Source: Euryarchaeota archaeon UBA103
GTDB taxonomy: Archaea > Thermoplasmatota > Poseidoniia > Poseidoniales > Thalassarchaeaceae
Direction: 5' to 3'
Length of the DNA stretch: 5,687 bases
NCBI GenBank assembly: GCA_002506825.1
Contig: DAYH01000030.1
Span: forward strand, 1-5,687
In this document: positions 1 through 5,652 of the stretch, one piece after another
How the letters are laid out: each line of letters begins with the position of its first letter
How positions within the stretch are numbered: the first letter of the stretch is position 1
Position numbers and translations under genes: made by a program
The notes under the pieces: generated by a model
The model's database searches: none
Told to the model about the DNA's origin: nothing
The model's input: only the letters and a program-made list of their open reading frames with translations

Positions 1-691
1 ATGCAATCCCCTTTTCCTGAGCCTCTGTGGGGTCTTCCCCCGTTCCCGGAACCCCCCCATCGCCAGTTGGGACCTCGGGCTCTGGGACTATCATTATCCC
101 CCCCGGAGAAAGTATGTCAAATGCAGAAGATGATGCGGTTGGTCTTTCTGAGTCTGGCAAATCAATTACCACCAGAGAAACTGGTAATGGGATATCGCTA
201 GGCCTTGCGGAAGATGGCAATGAAGCGGAAGCGGCAGACCAACTAGTGACTTCTGCAGTTAACTCGACCCATGGCCTAGCAACTACTCTTGACCATGTTT
301 CTGCATTATATCTTCTGATTAGTCTGTCGATTATCACTCCAAATCTAGCACCTTCTTCAACGATAATAAATGAGTCTGGCTTTTCTCTAGATAGGTCATC
401 TGGACTGGAGGGGTCCCCACACCAAAGATCGAATAGCCATGCTGAAAGATGACCTATTCCCCCTCCAACTAGGATAGCATTTCCAAGTGGTACTCTTGAG
501 ACGATATCCCTTATTCTGGCCCTGAGAGATCGAGGCATTGTTCGGAGCCCCATTAGGAGCATTTGTTCACCTATGGAGGAAGCTATTTGGGACTCAGAAT
601 CGGTCCTATCTGGATCTTCAGAAAGCAGTCTTTCCAGCATCTCCTTTTCAGACATCTGAGGCAGTCCGAAACCACCATTGGCGGATGTCAT
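1..691 (-). CDS. Class I SAM-dependent methyltransferase-like protein, partial (3' end off the window)
   Basis: I translated this frame by hand: it is open from an ATG at 691 to the left edge, giving the first 230 residues of a longer protein. The order of elements fits a Rossmann-type methyltransferase. A helical N-terminal part (about 1-66) is followed by a glycine-rich motif I (AILVGGGIGHLSAWL, 72-86). Next come a strand ending in acidic residues (FIIVEEG, 108-114), a third strand region (136-148), a fourth strand SLVVIDLP (172-179) and LSPGGIMIVPEP (194-205). The last resembles the usual 'L.PGG' strand 5. The closest general type is a predicted O-methyltransferase, but the substrate cannot be told. 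After strand 5 comes a Pro/Gly/Glu-rich stretch (206-230), odd for the core fold. The start at 691 is chosen because a TATA-like heptamer lies at -22 to -28. In-frame ATGs at 712, 709, 655 and 640 are alternatives, and none has a well-spaced ribosome binding site. The family call is inference from motifs. Confidence 0.72.
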   Translation of the reverse strand, partial: MTSANGGFGLPQMSEKEMLERLLSEDPDRTDSESQIASSIGEQMLLMGLRTMPRSLRARIRDIVSRVPLGNAILVGGGIGHLSAWLFDLWCGDPSSPDDLSREKPDSFIIVEEGARFGVIIDRLIRRYNAETWSRVVARPWVELTAEVTSWSAASASLPSSARPSDIPLPVSLVVIDLPDSERPTASSSAFDILSPGGIMIVPEPEVPTGDGGVPGTGEDPTEAQEKGIA

Positions 692-712
692 GAACAGCGA
701 TAGAAGCATCAT

Positions 713-719
713 TATTCAA
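713..719 (-). promoter_or_regulatory. TATA-like element upstream of the methyltransferase-like gene
   Basis: The minus-strand heptamer TTGAATA covers positions -22 to -28 from the ATG at 691, inside the 71-base divergent spacer (692-762). An archaeal TATA box sits about 25-27 bases before the transcription start, so this position predicts a leaderless or nearly leaderless mRNA. The identical heptamer occurs at the same distance before dtdA. Read on the plus strand (TATTCAA) it lies about 50 bases before the zinc-finger gene at 763 and could also serve that gene with a leader of about 20 bases. The promoter role is inferred from position only. Confidence 0.4.
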
Positions 720-762
720 GATTGGTCTACTAGGATGCCTTCAAGAGACTCATTCGGGCCCG

Positions 763-1377
763 ATGGACATGGGCGGAGTGGGCGACGACGACGAGATTAT
801 CGCTGATGTAGCGAAATGCCCTATATGTTTGGCCTTGACTGAGCATGAAATTCTGAAGAGAGTTCCTAAGGGCAAGGGAGAAGACGTATTGGCGAGGTGC
901 ATAGAATGTTCTGAGGTTCATCTATTGAATCTTAGGCCAAGCCCCTCCTTTAAAATCAAGACTACTCTTTCAGAGGGGTCGGAAAGCTCCTCTGTATTTG
1001 TTGAGTCTGATTCTAACGAGGCTATTTCAGTTGGCGATTTATTCGAAAGAGATGGTTCGTTCTGGTCCATTACGAGGATAGAAATCGGAGATAAGATGTC
1101 AGTTAAATCCTGTAAAGCTGGGGAAATAGTTTCAATGTGGGCGGTAAATAAGAATAAATGCACAGTCAAGATTACCCTTACAGACGAGGAAACTAGTACT
1201 GCCTCAACAATTGACTGCGAACCCGAGAAGGTGTTCTCTTGTGGAACTGTAATGATGATAGATGGACGCAGATGGAGGATTAGGGCCATTCATACCGGAG
1301 AAGGCAGAACATTGAGAGGGAAGAGAGTTGCTGCTGATATACGAAGAATGTATCTTCATCCAGTTGTAAAGAGCTAG
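763..1377 (+). CDS. HVO_0476-like archaeal zinc-finger protein
   Basis: This 204-residue protein starts with an acidic segment (residues 5-13), then a four-cysteine zinc-binding module: CPIC (C19, C22) and CIEC (C46, C49), followed by EVH. The module and the rest of the protein resemble the conserved archaeal family called HVO_0476. Its members carry an N-terminal zinc ribbon and a C-terminal beta-rich part with a charged segment ending in a 'RVAA.DI.R.Y' pattern; here GKRVAADIRRMYLHP is at 186-200. The cellular role of the family is not established as far as I know; nucleic-acid or protein binding through the ribbon is a guess. No ribosome binding site precedes the ATG at 763, and a second ATG at 769 is a possible start. 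The TAG stop is one base from the stop of the convergent proline dehydrogenase. No membrane segment or signal peptide is seen. Confidence 0.8.
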   Translation: MDMGGVGDDDEIIADVAKCPICLALTEHEILKRVPKGKGEDVLARCIECSEVHLLNLRPSPSFKIKTTLSEGSESSSVFVESDSNEAISVGDLFERDGSFWSITRIEIGDKMSVKSCKAGEIVSMWAVNKNKCTVKITLTDEETSTASTIDCEPEKVFSCGTVMMIDGRRWRIRAIHTGEGRTLRGKRVAADIRRMYLHPVVKS

Positions 1378-1378
1378 T

Positions 1379-2335
1379 CTATCTCCTGTTTGTCCAAGGC
1401 ATGAGAAGAGCTTTGAGAACATGTGTTGCAACTTCTGGGTTCTCCTTCAATCTCCTTATGCCGTATTCGTACCATTGTTGCCCATAGGGGACATAGATTC
1501 TCGTCAGATGACCTTCTGAGGATAGCTTTCTCCTCAAGTCCCCCCTGACCCCCAGAAGGAACTGGAATTCATATCCCGGCCCCTTACCGGAAAATGAGTG
1601 TGGAGGACTATCTGGCGAGAGGCCGTACTTGTTCAATAATGACAGAGAATTTTCTATCACTGGGTAGTCGTGTGAAGCAATTGCAGTATAGGCCCCGTTT
1701 CTTAGCATATGTTCTATTGCATTGTTTGTAGAATCAACGATTTCATCGTATCCAGTATGGGCTATTTCTTTGGGTTCAAGGTAAATCCCCTTGCAAATTC
1801 TGAAGTCTGATTGATGACCTATCTTTTCACATATATTTTCTATATCTGAGATAGTTCGAAATAGCCTTCCCTGGAGGACTACGCCAATATTCCCTAGTCC
1901 CTCGGCCCTGATTCTGATCATCAATTCAATTGTTGAGTCGGTCACTCTACTATCTTCCATATCGAGTCTGACAAAAATATCATTCTCTGATGCTTTTTTT
2001 GTAATTTTTAGGATATTTTCGAAAGCTGATTCTTGATCGATTAATAGGCCAAAAGCTGTCGGTTTGATTGAAATATGCGCATCAATATTATTTTTTGTTA
2101 TTGAGTCGATTAATTGGGAGTATTCATCAAGAAAGAAATTTACTTCTGACATAGAGGTAATTTCCTCGCCGAGAACATCAACAGTGAAACATGCCCCTTC
2201 TGAGGAGAGCTTGATCATTGTTGAAATCGCGTCTTCTAATTTGGACCCGGCCACGTATCTACTGGCCACCATACGAACTATCGGCTTTGGGGCCAATGGC
2301 ATTGTTGAAACTATCAGCCTCCCTAACAACGCCAT
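1379..2335 (-). CDS. Proline dehydrogenase (monofunctional, FAD-dependent)
   Basis: This enzyme oxidises L-proline to delta-1-pyrroline-5-carboxylate with FAD, the first step of proline breakdown, passing electrons to the respiratory chain. The 318-residue length fits the small single-domain (PutB-type) enzymes rather than bifunctional PutA. Family motifs appear in barrel order: SIKPTAFGL with the substrate-site lysine (K91), RLDMED (123-128), VVLQGRLFR (152-160), RICKGIYLEP (179-188), ASHD (220-223) and YEFQFLLGVR (255-264). The final YGQQWYEYGIRRLKENP (284-300) contains the arginine pair (R294, R295) that binds the proline carboxylate in known structures. All key residues seem present, so it is probably active. 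The start is the ATG at 2335; an in-frame TTG at 2338 is possible, and there is no clear ribosome binding site. It lies 33 bases after the dtdA stop and is probably co-transcribed with it. The next enzyme, pyrroline-5-carboxylate dehydrogenase, is not in this window. Confidence 0.92.
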   Translation of the reverse strand: MALLGRLIVSTMPLAPKPIVRMVASRYVAGSKLEDAISTMIKLSSEGACFTVDVLGEEITSMSEVNFFLDEYSQLIDSITKNNIDAHISIKPTAFGLLIDQESAFENILKITKKASENDIFVRLDMEDSRVTDSTIELMIRIRAEGLGNIGVVLQGRLFRTISDIENICEKIGHQSDFRICKGIYLEPKEIAHTGYDEIVDSTNNAIEHMLRNGAYTAIASHDYPVIENSLSLLNKYGLSPDSPPHSFSGKGPGYEFQFLLGVRGDLRRKLSSEGHLTRIYVPYGQQWYEYGIRRLKENPEVATHVLKALLMPWTNRR

Positions 2336-2368
2336 CAAATAGCCCGAAAGGGAGTCGAGACTTCACGA

Positions 2369-3313
2369 TTACTCTTGATAGATCTCTTTTCCTCTACGAA
2401 TTAGAACACCGATTTCTGCGAGGAAATTCTTAATTTCATCCCTTTGCCAACCCTTGAAAGACTTTCGATCTAGATGGACGAATATATTCCCTCCTGGAAA
2501 TGCCTGCTTGGTCGAATCAATTGCTGAAATAATGGAATCCTGCCAGAGTATAGGTGATTTGCCCCCAATAATCCGATTGGATACATCGAAATCTAATGAG
2601 TAACCAGCTAAAATATGCCCTAACCAAATATTTCCATTCTCCAATATGGCTTTGTGTCTAGGGGCATAATGACCCCCTCCTAGGCCTATCATAACATCTC
2701 CTTTACCATTCCAAATGCCCAGAGGGGGACTTCCATCGAGGCCTAGTACGCTGCAAATCACTCTGGCCCATACATTGAGTGCATCTTCTCTGTTCCAATC
2801 GAGCTCCGTGGAGCCTACTTCGATGTAAAGGGTAGGGGTCTCTAAGACAGGACCATGATGAGTTGCCTCCAGAGTTAGATCGAAATGTTCATCCAATTTT
2901 TCCTTTCTGGCCTCTTTCACCATCTCTCTGTAAAATAATGCAAATCTTGGGGAGGGGGGGACCAATTTTCCATTAATTCCTCCTGATTTTCCAGGTAATC
3001 CAAGAGGGTAAATACCAGGTAAACCAATAGCATGCAAAGTTATTGCGGGAGTGTTGGTTGAAGAAACATGTCTGGAAAGAACGAGGACTTCATCAATTAC
3101 GCAATCTACCTCTTTTTCGTGGACCCTATCTATTGAGTCTGCATTGATATGTATTTTTTCAATGGATAGTATGTGAACGTCAGAAATCAAATTTCTTACT
3201 AAGCGACCATGAGTGAAAACTTCCTCTGGCCCCCACTCAGAGATTTTCATTAATGAGTCTCTAAGATTGACTGAGGCATCATCGGATTCGGAACACAGAA
3301 TTAGAGTTGCCAT
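2369..3313 (-). CDS. dtdA: D-aminoacyl-tRNA deacylase, archaeal type (DTD2)
   Basis: DtdA hydrolyses the ester bond between a D-amino acid and its tRNA, recycling mischarged tRNA and keeping D-residues out of proteins. It is the archaeal and plant (GEK1) enzyme, unrelated to bacterial DTD and usually zinc-dependent. The 314 residues carry the family blocks in order: an N-terminal strand followed by SES (8-10); VLSRHVSS (78-85) leading into TPAITLHAIG (88-97); FDLTLEATHHGP (144-155); IEVGSTE (164-170); and IGLGGGHYAPRHK (209-221). LGHILAGY (231-238) follows. The His/Glu-rich blocks form the active site in the family, and none is damaged. The ATG at 3313 is the natural start: it gives the normal N terminus and has a TATA-like heptamer at -22 to -28. 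GAGGGG lies directly before it but is too close for a standard ribosome binding site. It is probably the first gene of an operon with proline dehydrogenase. Confidence 0.94.
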   Translation of the reverse strand: MATLILCSESDDASVNLRDSLMKISEWGPEEVFTHGRLVRNLISDVHILSIEKIHINADSIDRVHEKEVDCVIDEVLVLSRHVSSTNTPAITLHAIGLPGIYPLGLPGKSGGINGKLVPPSPRFALFYREMVKEARKEKLDEHFDLTLEATHHGPVLETPTLYIEVGSTELDWNREDALNVWARVICSVLGLDGSPPLGIWNGKGDVMIGLGGGHYAPRHKAILENGNIWLGHILAGYSLDFDVSNRIIGGKSPILWQDSIISAIDSTKQAFPGGNIFVHLDRKSFKGWQRDEIKNFLAEIGVLIRRGKEIYQE

Positions 3314-3334
3314 ACCCCTCGCAAGGGAGCCATG

Positions 3335-3341
3335 TATTCAA
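3335..3341 (-). promoter_or_regulatory. TATA-like element in the dtdA / propeller-protein divergent spacer
   Basis: The minus-strand heptamer TTGAATA sits at -22 to -28 from the dtdA ATG, within an AT-rich patch (3335-3346) in otherwise mixed sequence. Position and composition fit an archaeal TATA box driving a leaderless or nearly leaderless dtdA mRNA. On the plus strand the same patch is 43-54 bases before the ATG at 3389. It could therefore also direct the propeller-like gene with a leader of about 25 bases. It overlaps the alternative plus-strand start at 3332, which argues against that start. Functional assignment is inference. Confidence 0.42.
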
Positions 3342-3388
3342 TATTACAGCCACACCTTCAAGCAGTAGTGTCAAGACGAACAAGCAAC

Positions 3389-4315
3389 ATGGATGGCGTT
3401 CTCGGATTCAATCCAGTCAGGATTGACAAGGGAGTAGAGGATTGCATAGTTGTCGGCTCGGACGGTCAAACTGTGAAAATCAATCAGGAAGGCGTCATAA
3501 ATGGAACAGTGATGTGCCCATTCCCGGGCGTGTCATCTTGTGGAGTAATCAATTCGAACAGTTGGATTGGTTCATGGGTAGATAGGAATTTGAGAAAGGC
3601 CTACATGGGGTCATTTCCATTGGGGGAAGACTGGCAATCGACTAGTTTGGAATCTGAAGATTCAGATAATGAAGGCCCTATTCAATCGATTAGTAAGTCT
3701 GCTACCTGGACAAGAGAGCTTCAATCCGAACCTGTTGCTATGTGCAGTGTAGAAGAAAATATCGTTTTTGCGTGCCTTGGGTCTGGAATCTATATGATTG
3801 ACAGGAACGCCAGTGAAATCTGGAGATCCCCCTACCCTCGATGGAGAGAGCTAGAAGATCTTGTTGGACTGGATTCCATTGTTTCCATAGTGAGAAGGGG
3901 AGATGAGATCTACGTCTTCTCATCATCGGGGGGATACTCCGCCATCTCTATAGTTAATGGACATGAGATAAATAATGGCATTTTACCAAATCTTCCAGAA
4001 AAAATTCACGATGTTCGATTCGACCAAGATTCAGGATGGATAATAATGCTAAACGGGAAGAAACTGGCCATATCAGATGACTTGGTTTCGAAGCCTATAG
4101 TTTTCAAAGTTCCGGGGCCGGTAATGGATGCGTTCCCTCATGAAAGGGGATGGATGTGGACAGGATGGCGGCATGATGGGCTTCTTTCTAACGGCAAACT
4201 GAGTATCTTTCAACGGAGTGAGGTGGGAATTTCACTTCTGGGAGACAAAGTTCTGACGAATAGCGGCTCTTGGGGTAGATTTTGTGGAGATGGCACATTC
4301 CCTGATGAAAATTAG
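3389..4315 (+). CDS. Uncharacterised protein with beta-propeller-like repeats
   Basis: I do not recognise this 308-residue protein. It has no obvious signal peptide, membrane segment, zinc motif or catalytic motif. It shows several loosely similar units of short hydrophobic strands separated by polar turns, often with a 'V/I-x-x-G-x-G/I-Y' flavour. They begin near CIVVGSDGQTVKI (19-31), VAMCSVEENIVFACLGSG (116-133), IVSIVRRGDEIYVFSS (164-179), IHDVRFDQDSGWIIML (206-221) and VMDAFPHERGWMWTGW (245-260). This pattern suggests a WD40/PQQ-like propeller of about five or more blades, but the fold call is inference. An acidic loop (S86-E95) lies between the first two units. The frame extends upstream to an ATG at 3332. 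That start leaves 18 bases to the divergent dtdA gene, has a GGGAG only two bases before it, and adds 19 residues of unremarkable sequence. I therefore prefer 3389, with moderate certainty. Confidence 0.68.
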   Translation: MDGVLGFNPVRIDKGVEDCIVVGSDGQTVKINQEGVINGTVMCPFPGVSSCGVINSNSWIGSWVDRNLRKAYMGSFPLGEDWQSTSLESEDSDNEGPIQSISKSATWTRELQSEPVAMCSVEENIVFACLGSGIYMIDRNASEIWRSPYPRWRELEDLVGLDSIVSIVRRGDEIYVFSSSGGYSAISIVNGHEINNGILPNLPEKIHDVRFDQDSGWIIMLNGKKLAISDDLVSKPIVFKVPGPVMDAFPHERGWMWTGWRHDGLLSNGKLSIFQRSEVGISLLGDKVLTNSGSWGRFCGDGTFPDEN

Positions 4316-4325
4316 AGAGCAGTGT

Positions 4326-4499
4326 TCACTCGTTCTTGACAGTGTATCCGCATTTGCCACACGACTTGCGATCTTTATGCACAGCTAGGAAAATACCCGG
4401 GCCGCATCTAGGATCGGGACAGAAATCTCCTCGTACTAATTTATCGTCTTCAATCTTGTATTTTGACCATTTTGAGTTGGTGTTGGGGCTATCTGACAT
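4326..4499 (-). CDS. rps27ae: Small ribosomal subunit protein eS31 (S27Ae)
   Basis: This small zinc-ribbon protein sits in the small ribosomal subunit near the beak; in eukaryotes it is fused to ubiquitin, while the archaeal form stands alone. I translated it by hand; the product is 57 residues. It has a basic/polar N-terminal tail (1-22), then FCPDPRCGPGIFLAVHKDR (26-44) and CGKCGYTV (47-54), a very strong match to the family. The zinc ligands would be C27, C32, C47 and C50. The first pair is separated by four residues, whereas the archaeal form I recall has two (CPRC); the spacing here resembles the eukaryotic CPSDEC. The ATG shares one base with the rps24e stop (TGATG), so translation is probably coupled. 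The stop faces the convergent propeller-like gene across 10 bases, with no visible terminator. Confidence 0.93.
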   Translation of the reverse strand: MSDSPNTNSKWSKYKIEDDKLVRGDFCPDPRCGPGIFLAVHKDRKSCGKCGYTVKNE

Positions 4500-4810
4500 C
4501 ACTCATCGCCCCCTTCAGCTGATGATTCTTCTCCTCTGACTCTGTTATGCCTCTTGACAATGAAGTTTGGCTCAATTGAGGATGCCTCCTCTGAAGAGTA
4601 GATTAGCGCTAGTCCTGTAGTTCTTGGCATCCCGAATCTTGTTGAAACGTCCTTGATGAAAACAAGGTCTTCCTTAGCGCCCGGTTCAGCCTTAGCAGCG
4701 GCTGCAACCATCTGTGAAAGGTCTGGCGTAGGTGAATTTGGATGGTCCCAAGCAAATCTAATTTCGACCCTGTTTAGCAATGGGTTATCTTTTCTATCAA
4801 TTACTTGCAT
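4499..4810 (-). CDS. rps24e: Small ribosomal subunit protein eS24
   Basis: This is a structural protein of the archaeal/eukaryotic small ribosomal subunit. The 103-residue product matches the family along its length: RKDNPLLNRVEIRF (6-19) at the start and a helical segment with LSQMVAAAAKAEPGAKEDLV (31-50). Then come FIKDVSTRFGMPRTTGLALIY (51-71) and a C-terminal IEPNFIVKRHNR (79-90), ending in a short acidic tail (93-103). Length is normal. The start at 4810 is supported by AGGTGA four bases upstream (4815-4820), which overlaps the spt4 stop codon. The gene follows spt4 by 8 bases and overlaps rps27ae by one base. In several euryarchaea a DUF359 gene (dephospho-CoA kinase) lies between spt4 and rps24e; it is absent here. 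Confidence 0.95.
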   Translation of the reverse strand: MQVIDRKDNPLLNRVEIRFAWDHPNSPTPDLSQMVAAAAKAEPGAKEDLVFIKDVSTRFGMPRTTGLALIYSSEEASSIEPNFIVKRHNRVRGEESSAEGGDE

Positions 4811-4814
4811 TTCT

Positions 4815-4820
4815 TCACCT
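4815..4820 (-). promoter_or_regulatory. Ribosome binding site of rps24e
   Basis: AGGTGA on the minus strand lies four bases before the ATG at 4810. Its first two bases belong to the TAG stop codon of spt4, so a ribosome ending spt4 covers this site, which fits translational coupling. Confidence 0.55.
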
Positions 4821-5037
4821 ACCTGATGTTAACTTTGAGGGCATAATTTCCCGGTCTGGTAATATTCAGTCTCTTGGCAACCTCGGACCTACTAGGATTG
4901 AGAATTACCACAAGTCCTTGCCAATCTGTAGTTACAGGCGAACTTGGACAATGGGGGCATATTACTGGATCCTTTTTATTCTCTGGATCGGGTAGAATCT
5001 GATTACATTCGCCACATGCAAATGGTTGCTTTGGCAT
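4819..5037 (-). CDS. spt4: Transcription elongation factor Spt4 (RpoE'')
   Basis: Spt4 is the small zinc-binding partner of Spt5 (NusG); the pair clamps RNA polymerase and increases processivity. The 72-residue protein has a four-cysteine zinc site, CGEC (C8, C11) and CPHC (C27, C30). It is followed by the family core TTDWQGLVVILNPSRSEVA (36-54) and PGNYALKV (62-69). Length is normal. Two ATGs compete. The one at 5046 overlaps the rpo7 stop by 8 bases and has AAGGAG only one base upstream, too close to work well. The one at 5037 has the same AAGGAG ten bases upstream and one base between it and the rpo7 stop. I prefer 5037; the other adds only MSR. The position directly after rpo7 is a conserved archaeal arrangement. 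Confidence 0.95.
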   Translation of the reverse strand: MPKQPFACGECNQILPDPENKKDPVICPHCPSSPVTTDWQGLVVILNPSRSEVAKRLNITRPGNYALKVNIR

Positions 5038-5038
5038 T

Positions 5039-5587
5039 CTACTCATTCTCCTTAATCCAACCAGCGGCTCCGAGCCCGTCCATCTTACAATTTAGGCCAA
5101 TTTTACTAGCCCTTGGATCGTTTTGATTTATGGCCTTAGAAACTACTCTGGATCTAACATGAGAACCCTCTTCGATATGCTTACCTGATTGAGCTCCCTC
5201 AATTCTCCTTATGCCCATATTAACTTGAATTGGCTCATCCAAAATCTGAGACTTGTGAAGTAATGCCTCGACTGGGCCGATCCTAACGAATGCCCCATAT
5301 TCAGAAACATCAGATACATATCCATCCACCACTTCATTATTCTCCATGTTGAATAGAAGTGCCTTGAAGCTTACAGCTTGGTAGATCGCCCCGTCCCCAT
5401 GTATGATTTTTCCTCTTCCCACTGGCTTGTGGTCGAAAGTTAGAACAGTGTAATTCTCATCAATATCAAATCGTCCCTCAAAGGCATCATTGGCGAGACT
5501 ATCAATGTGGTCAACTAGACTTTGTCCTTCTCTGATATACTCTGCAGGAATACGAATAGTGTCCTGTCGCTCTACAATACTGTACAT
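5039..5587 (-). CDS. rpo7: DNA-directed RNA polymerase subunit Rpo7 (RpoE')
   Basis: Rpo7 forms the stalk of archaeal RNA polymerase with Rpo4, helping open the promoter and binding the emerging transcript. The 182 residues show the expected two-domain layout. The N-terminal tip domain begins MYSIVERQDTIRIP and includes GRGKIIHGDGAIYQAV (57-72). The C-terminal S1/OB RNA-binding domain runs from about 82, with VVDGYVSDVSEYGAFVRIGP (86-105) and LLHKSQILDE (109-118). It ends with SKIGLNCKMDGLG (161-173) and a short acidic tail. The start at 5587 is chosen for its family-typical N terminus and the GGAGGG six bases upstream. An in-frame ATG at 5656 would add 23 residues without family support. The stop lies inside the start region of spt4. 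Confidence 0.95.
   Translation of the reverse strand: MYSIVERQDTIRIPAEYIREGQSLVDHIDSLANDAFEGRFDIDENYTVLTFDHKPVGRGKIIHGDGAIYQAVSFKALLFNMENNEVVDGYVSDVSEYGAFVRIGPVEALLHKSQILDEPIQVNMGIRRIEGAQSGKHIEEGSHVRSRVVSKAINQNDPRASKIGLNCKMDGLGAAGWIKENE
5048..5053 (-). promoter_or_regulatory. Ribosome binding site deciding the spt4 start
   Basis: AAGGAG on the minus strand lies within the last codons of rpo7. It is one base from the ATG at 5046 but ten bases from the ATG at 5037, which favours the latter as the spt4 start. Confidence 0.5.
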
Positions 5588-5593
5588 TTTTTT

Positions 5594-5599
5594 CCCTCC
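5594..5599 (-). promoter_or_regulatory. Ribosome binding site of rpo7
   Basis: GGAGGG on the minus strand is followed by six A residues and the ATG at 5587. This is the best-formed Shine-Dalgarno site in the window and excludes the longer start at 5656. No convincing TATA-like box is seen at the expected distance upstream, so rpo7 is probably read from a promoter outside the window. Confidence 0.7.
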
Positions 5600-5652
5600 A
5601 AAACAGACCTCTCCAAGGTTTGCCAGGACGGGTGGGATATCCCTCCCGTCCT

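Noticed and set aside
27..452. A 141-codon plus-strand open frame
   Set aside because: It lies wholly opposite the methyltransferase-like gene, whose frame shows recognisable motifs. The plus-strand product is low-complexity (Ser/Pro/Gly) with no family features, as expected of a mirror frame.
918..1289. A 123-codon minus-strand open frame inside the zinc-finger gene
   Set aside because: The plus-strand product has conserved cysteine motifs and family similarity; this frame has none and starts and ends inside the other gene.
1986..2010. T-rich runs that look like archaeal termination signals
   Set aside because: They lie inside the proline dehydrogenase coding region, with motifs continuing on both sides; no gene on the plus strand ends near them.
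2064..2342. A plus-strand open frame opposite the 5' end of proline dehydrogenase
   Set aside because: It overlaps conserved barrel segments of the minus-strand enzyme and shows no recognisable protein features.
3315..3327. Small inverted repeat CCCT-CGCA-AGGG between dtdA and the propeller-like gene
   Set aside because: A four-base stem is too weak to call an operator or hairpin. It may only reflect purine-rich sequence just before starts on both strands.
4336..4539. A plus-strand open frame opposite rps27ae and the end of rps24e
   Set aside because: It mirrors two well-identified ribosomal protein genes.
4780..5126. Two plus-strand open frames opposite spt4 and the 3' end of rpo7
   Set aside because: Both are mirror frames of firmly identified genes; their hydrophobic look comes from reading those genes backwards.
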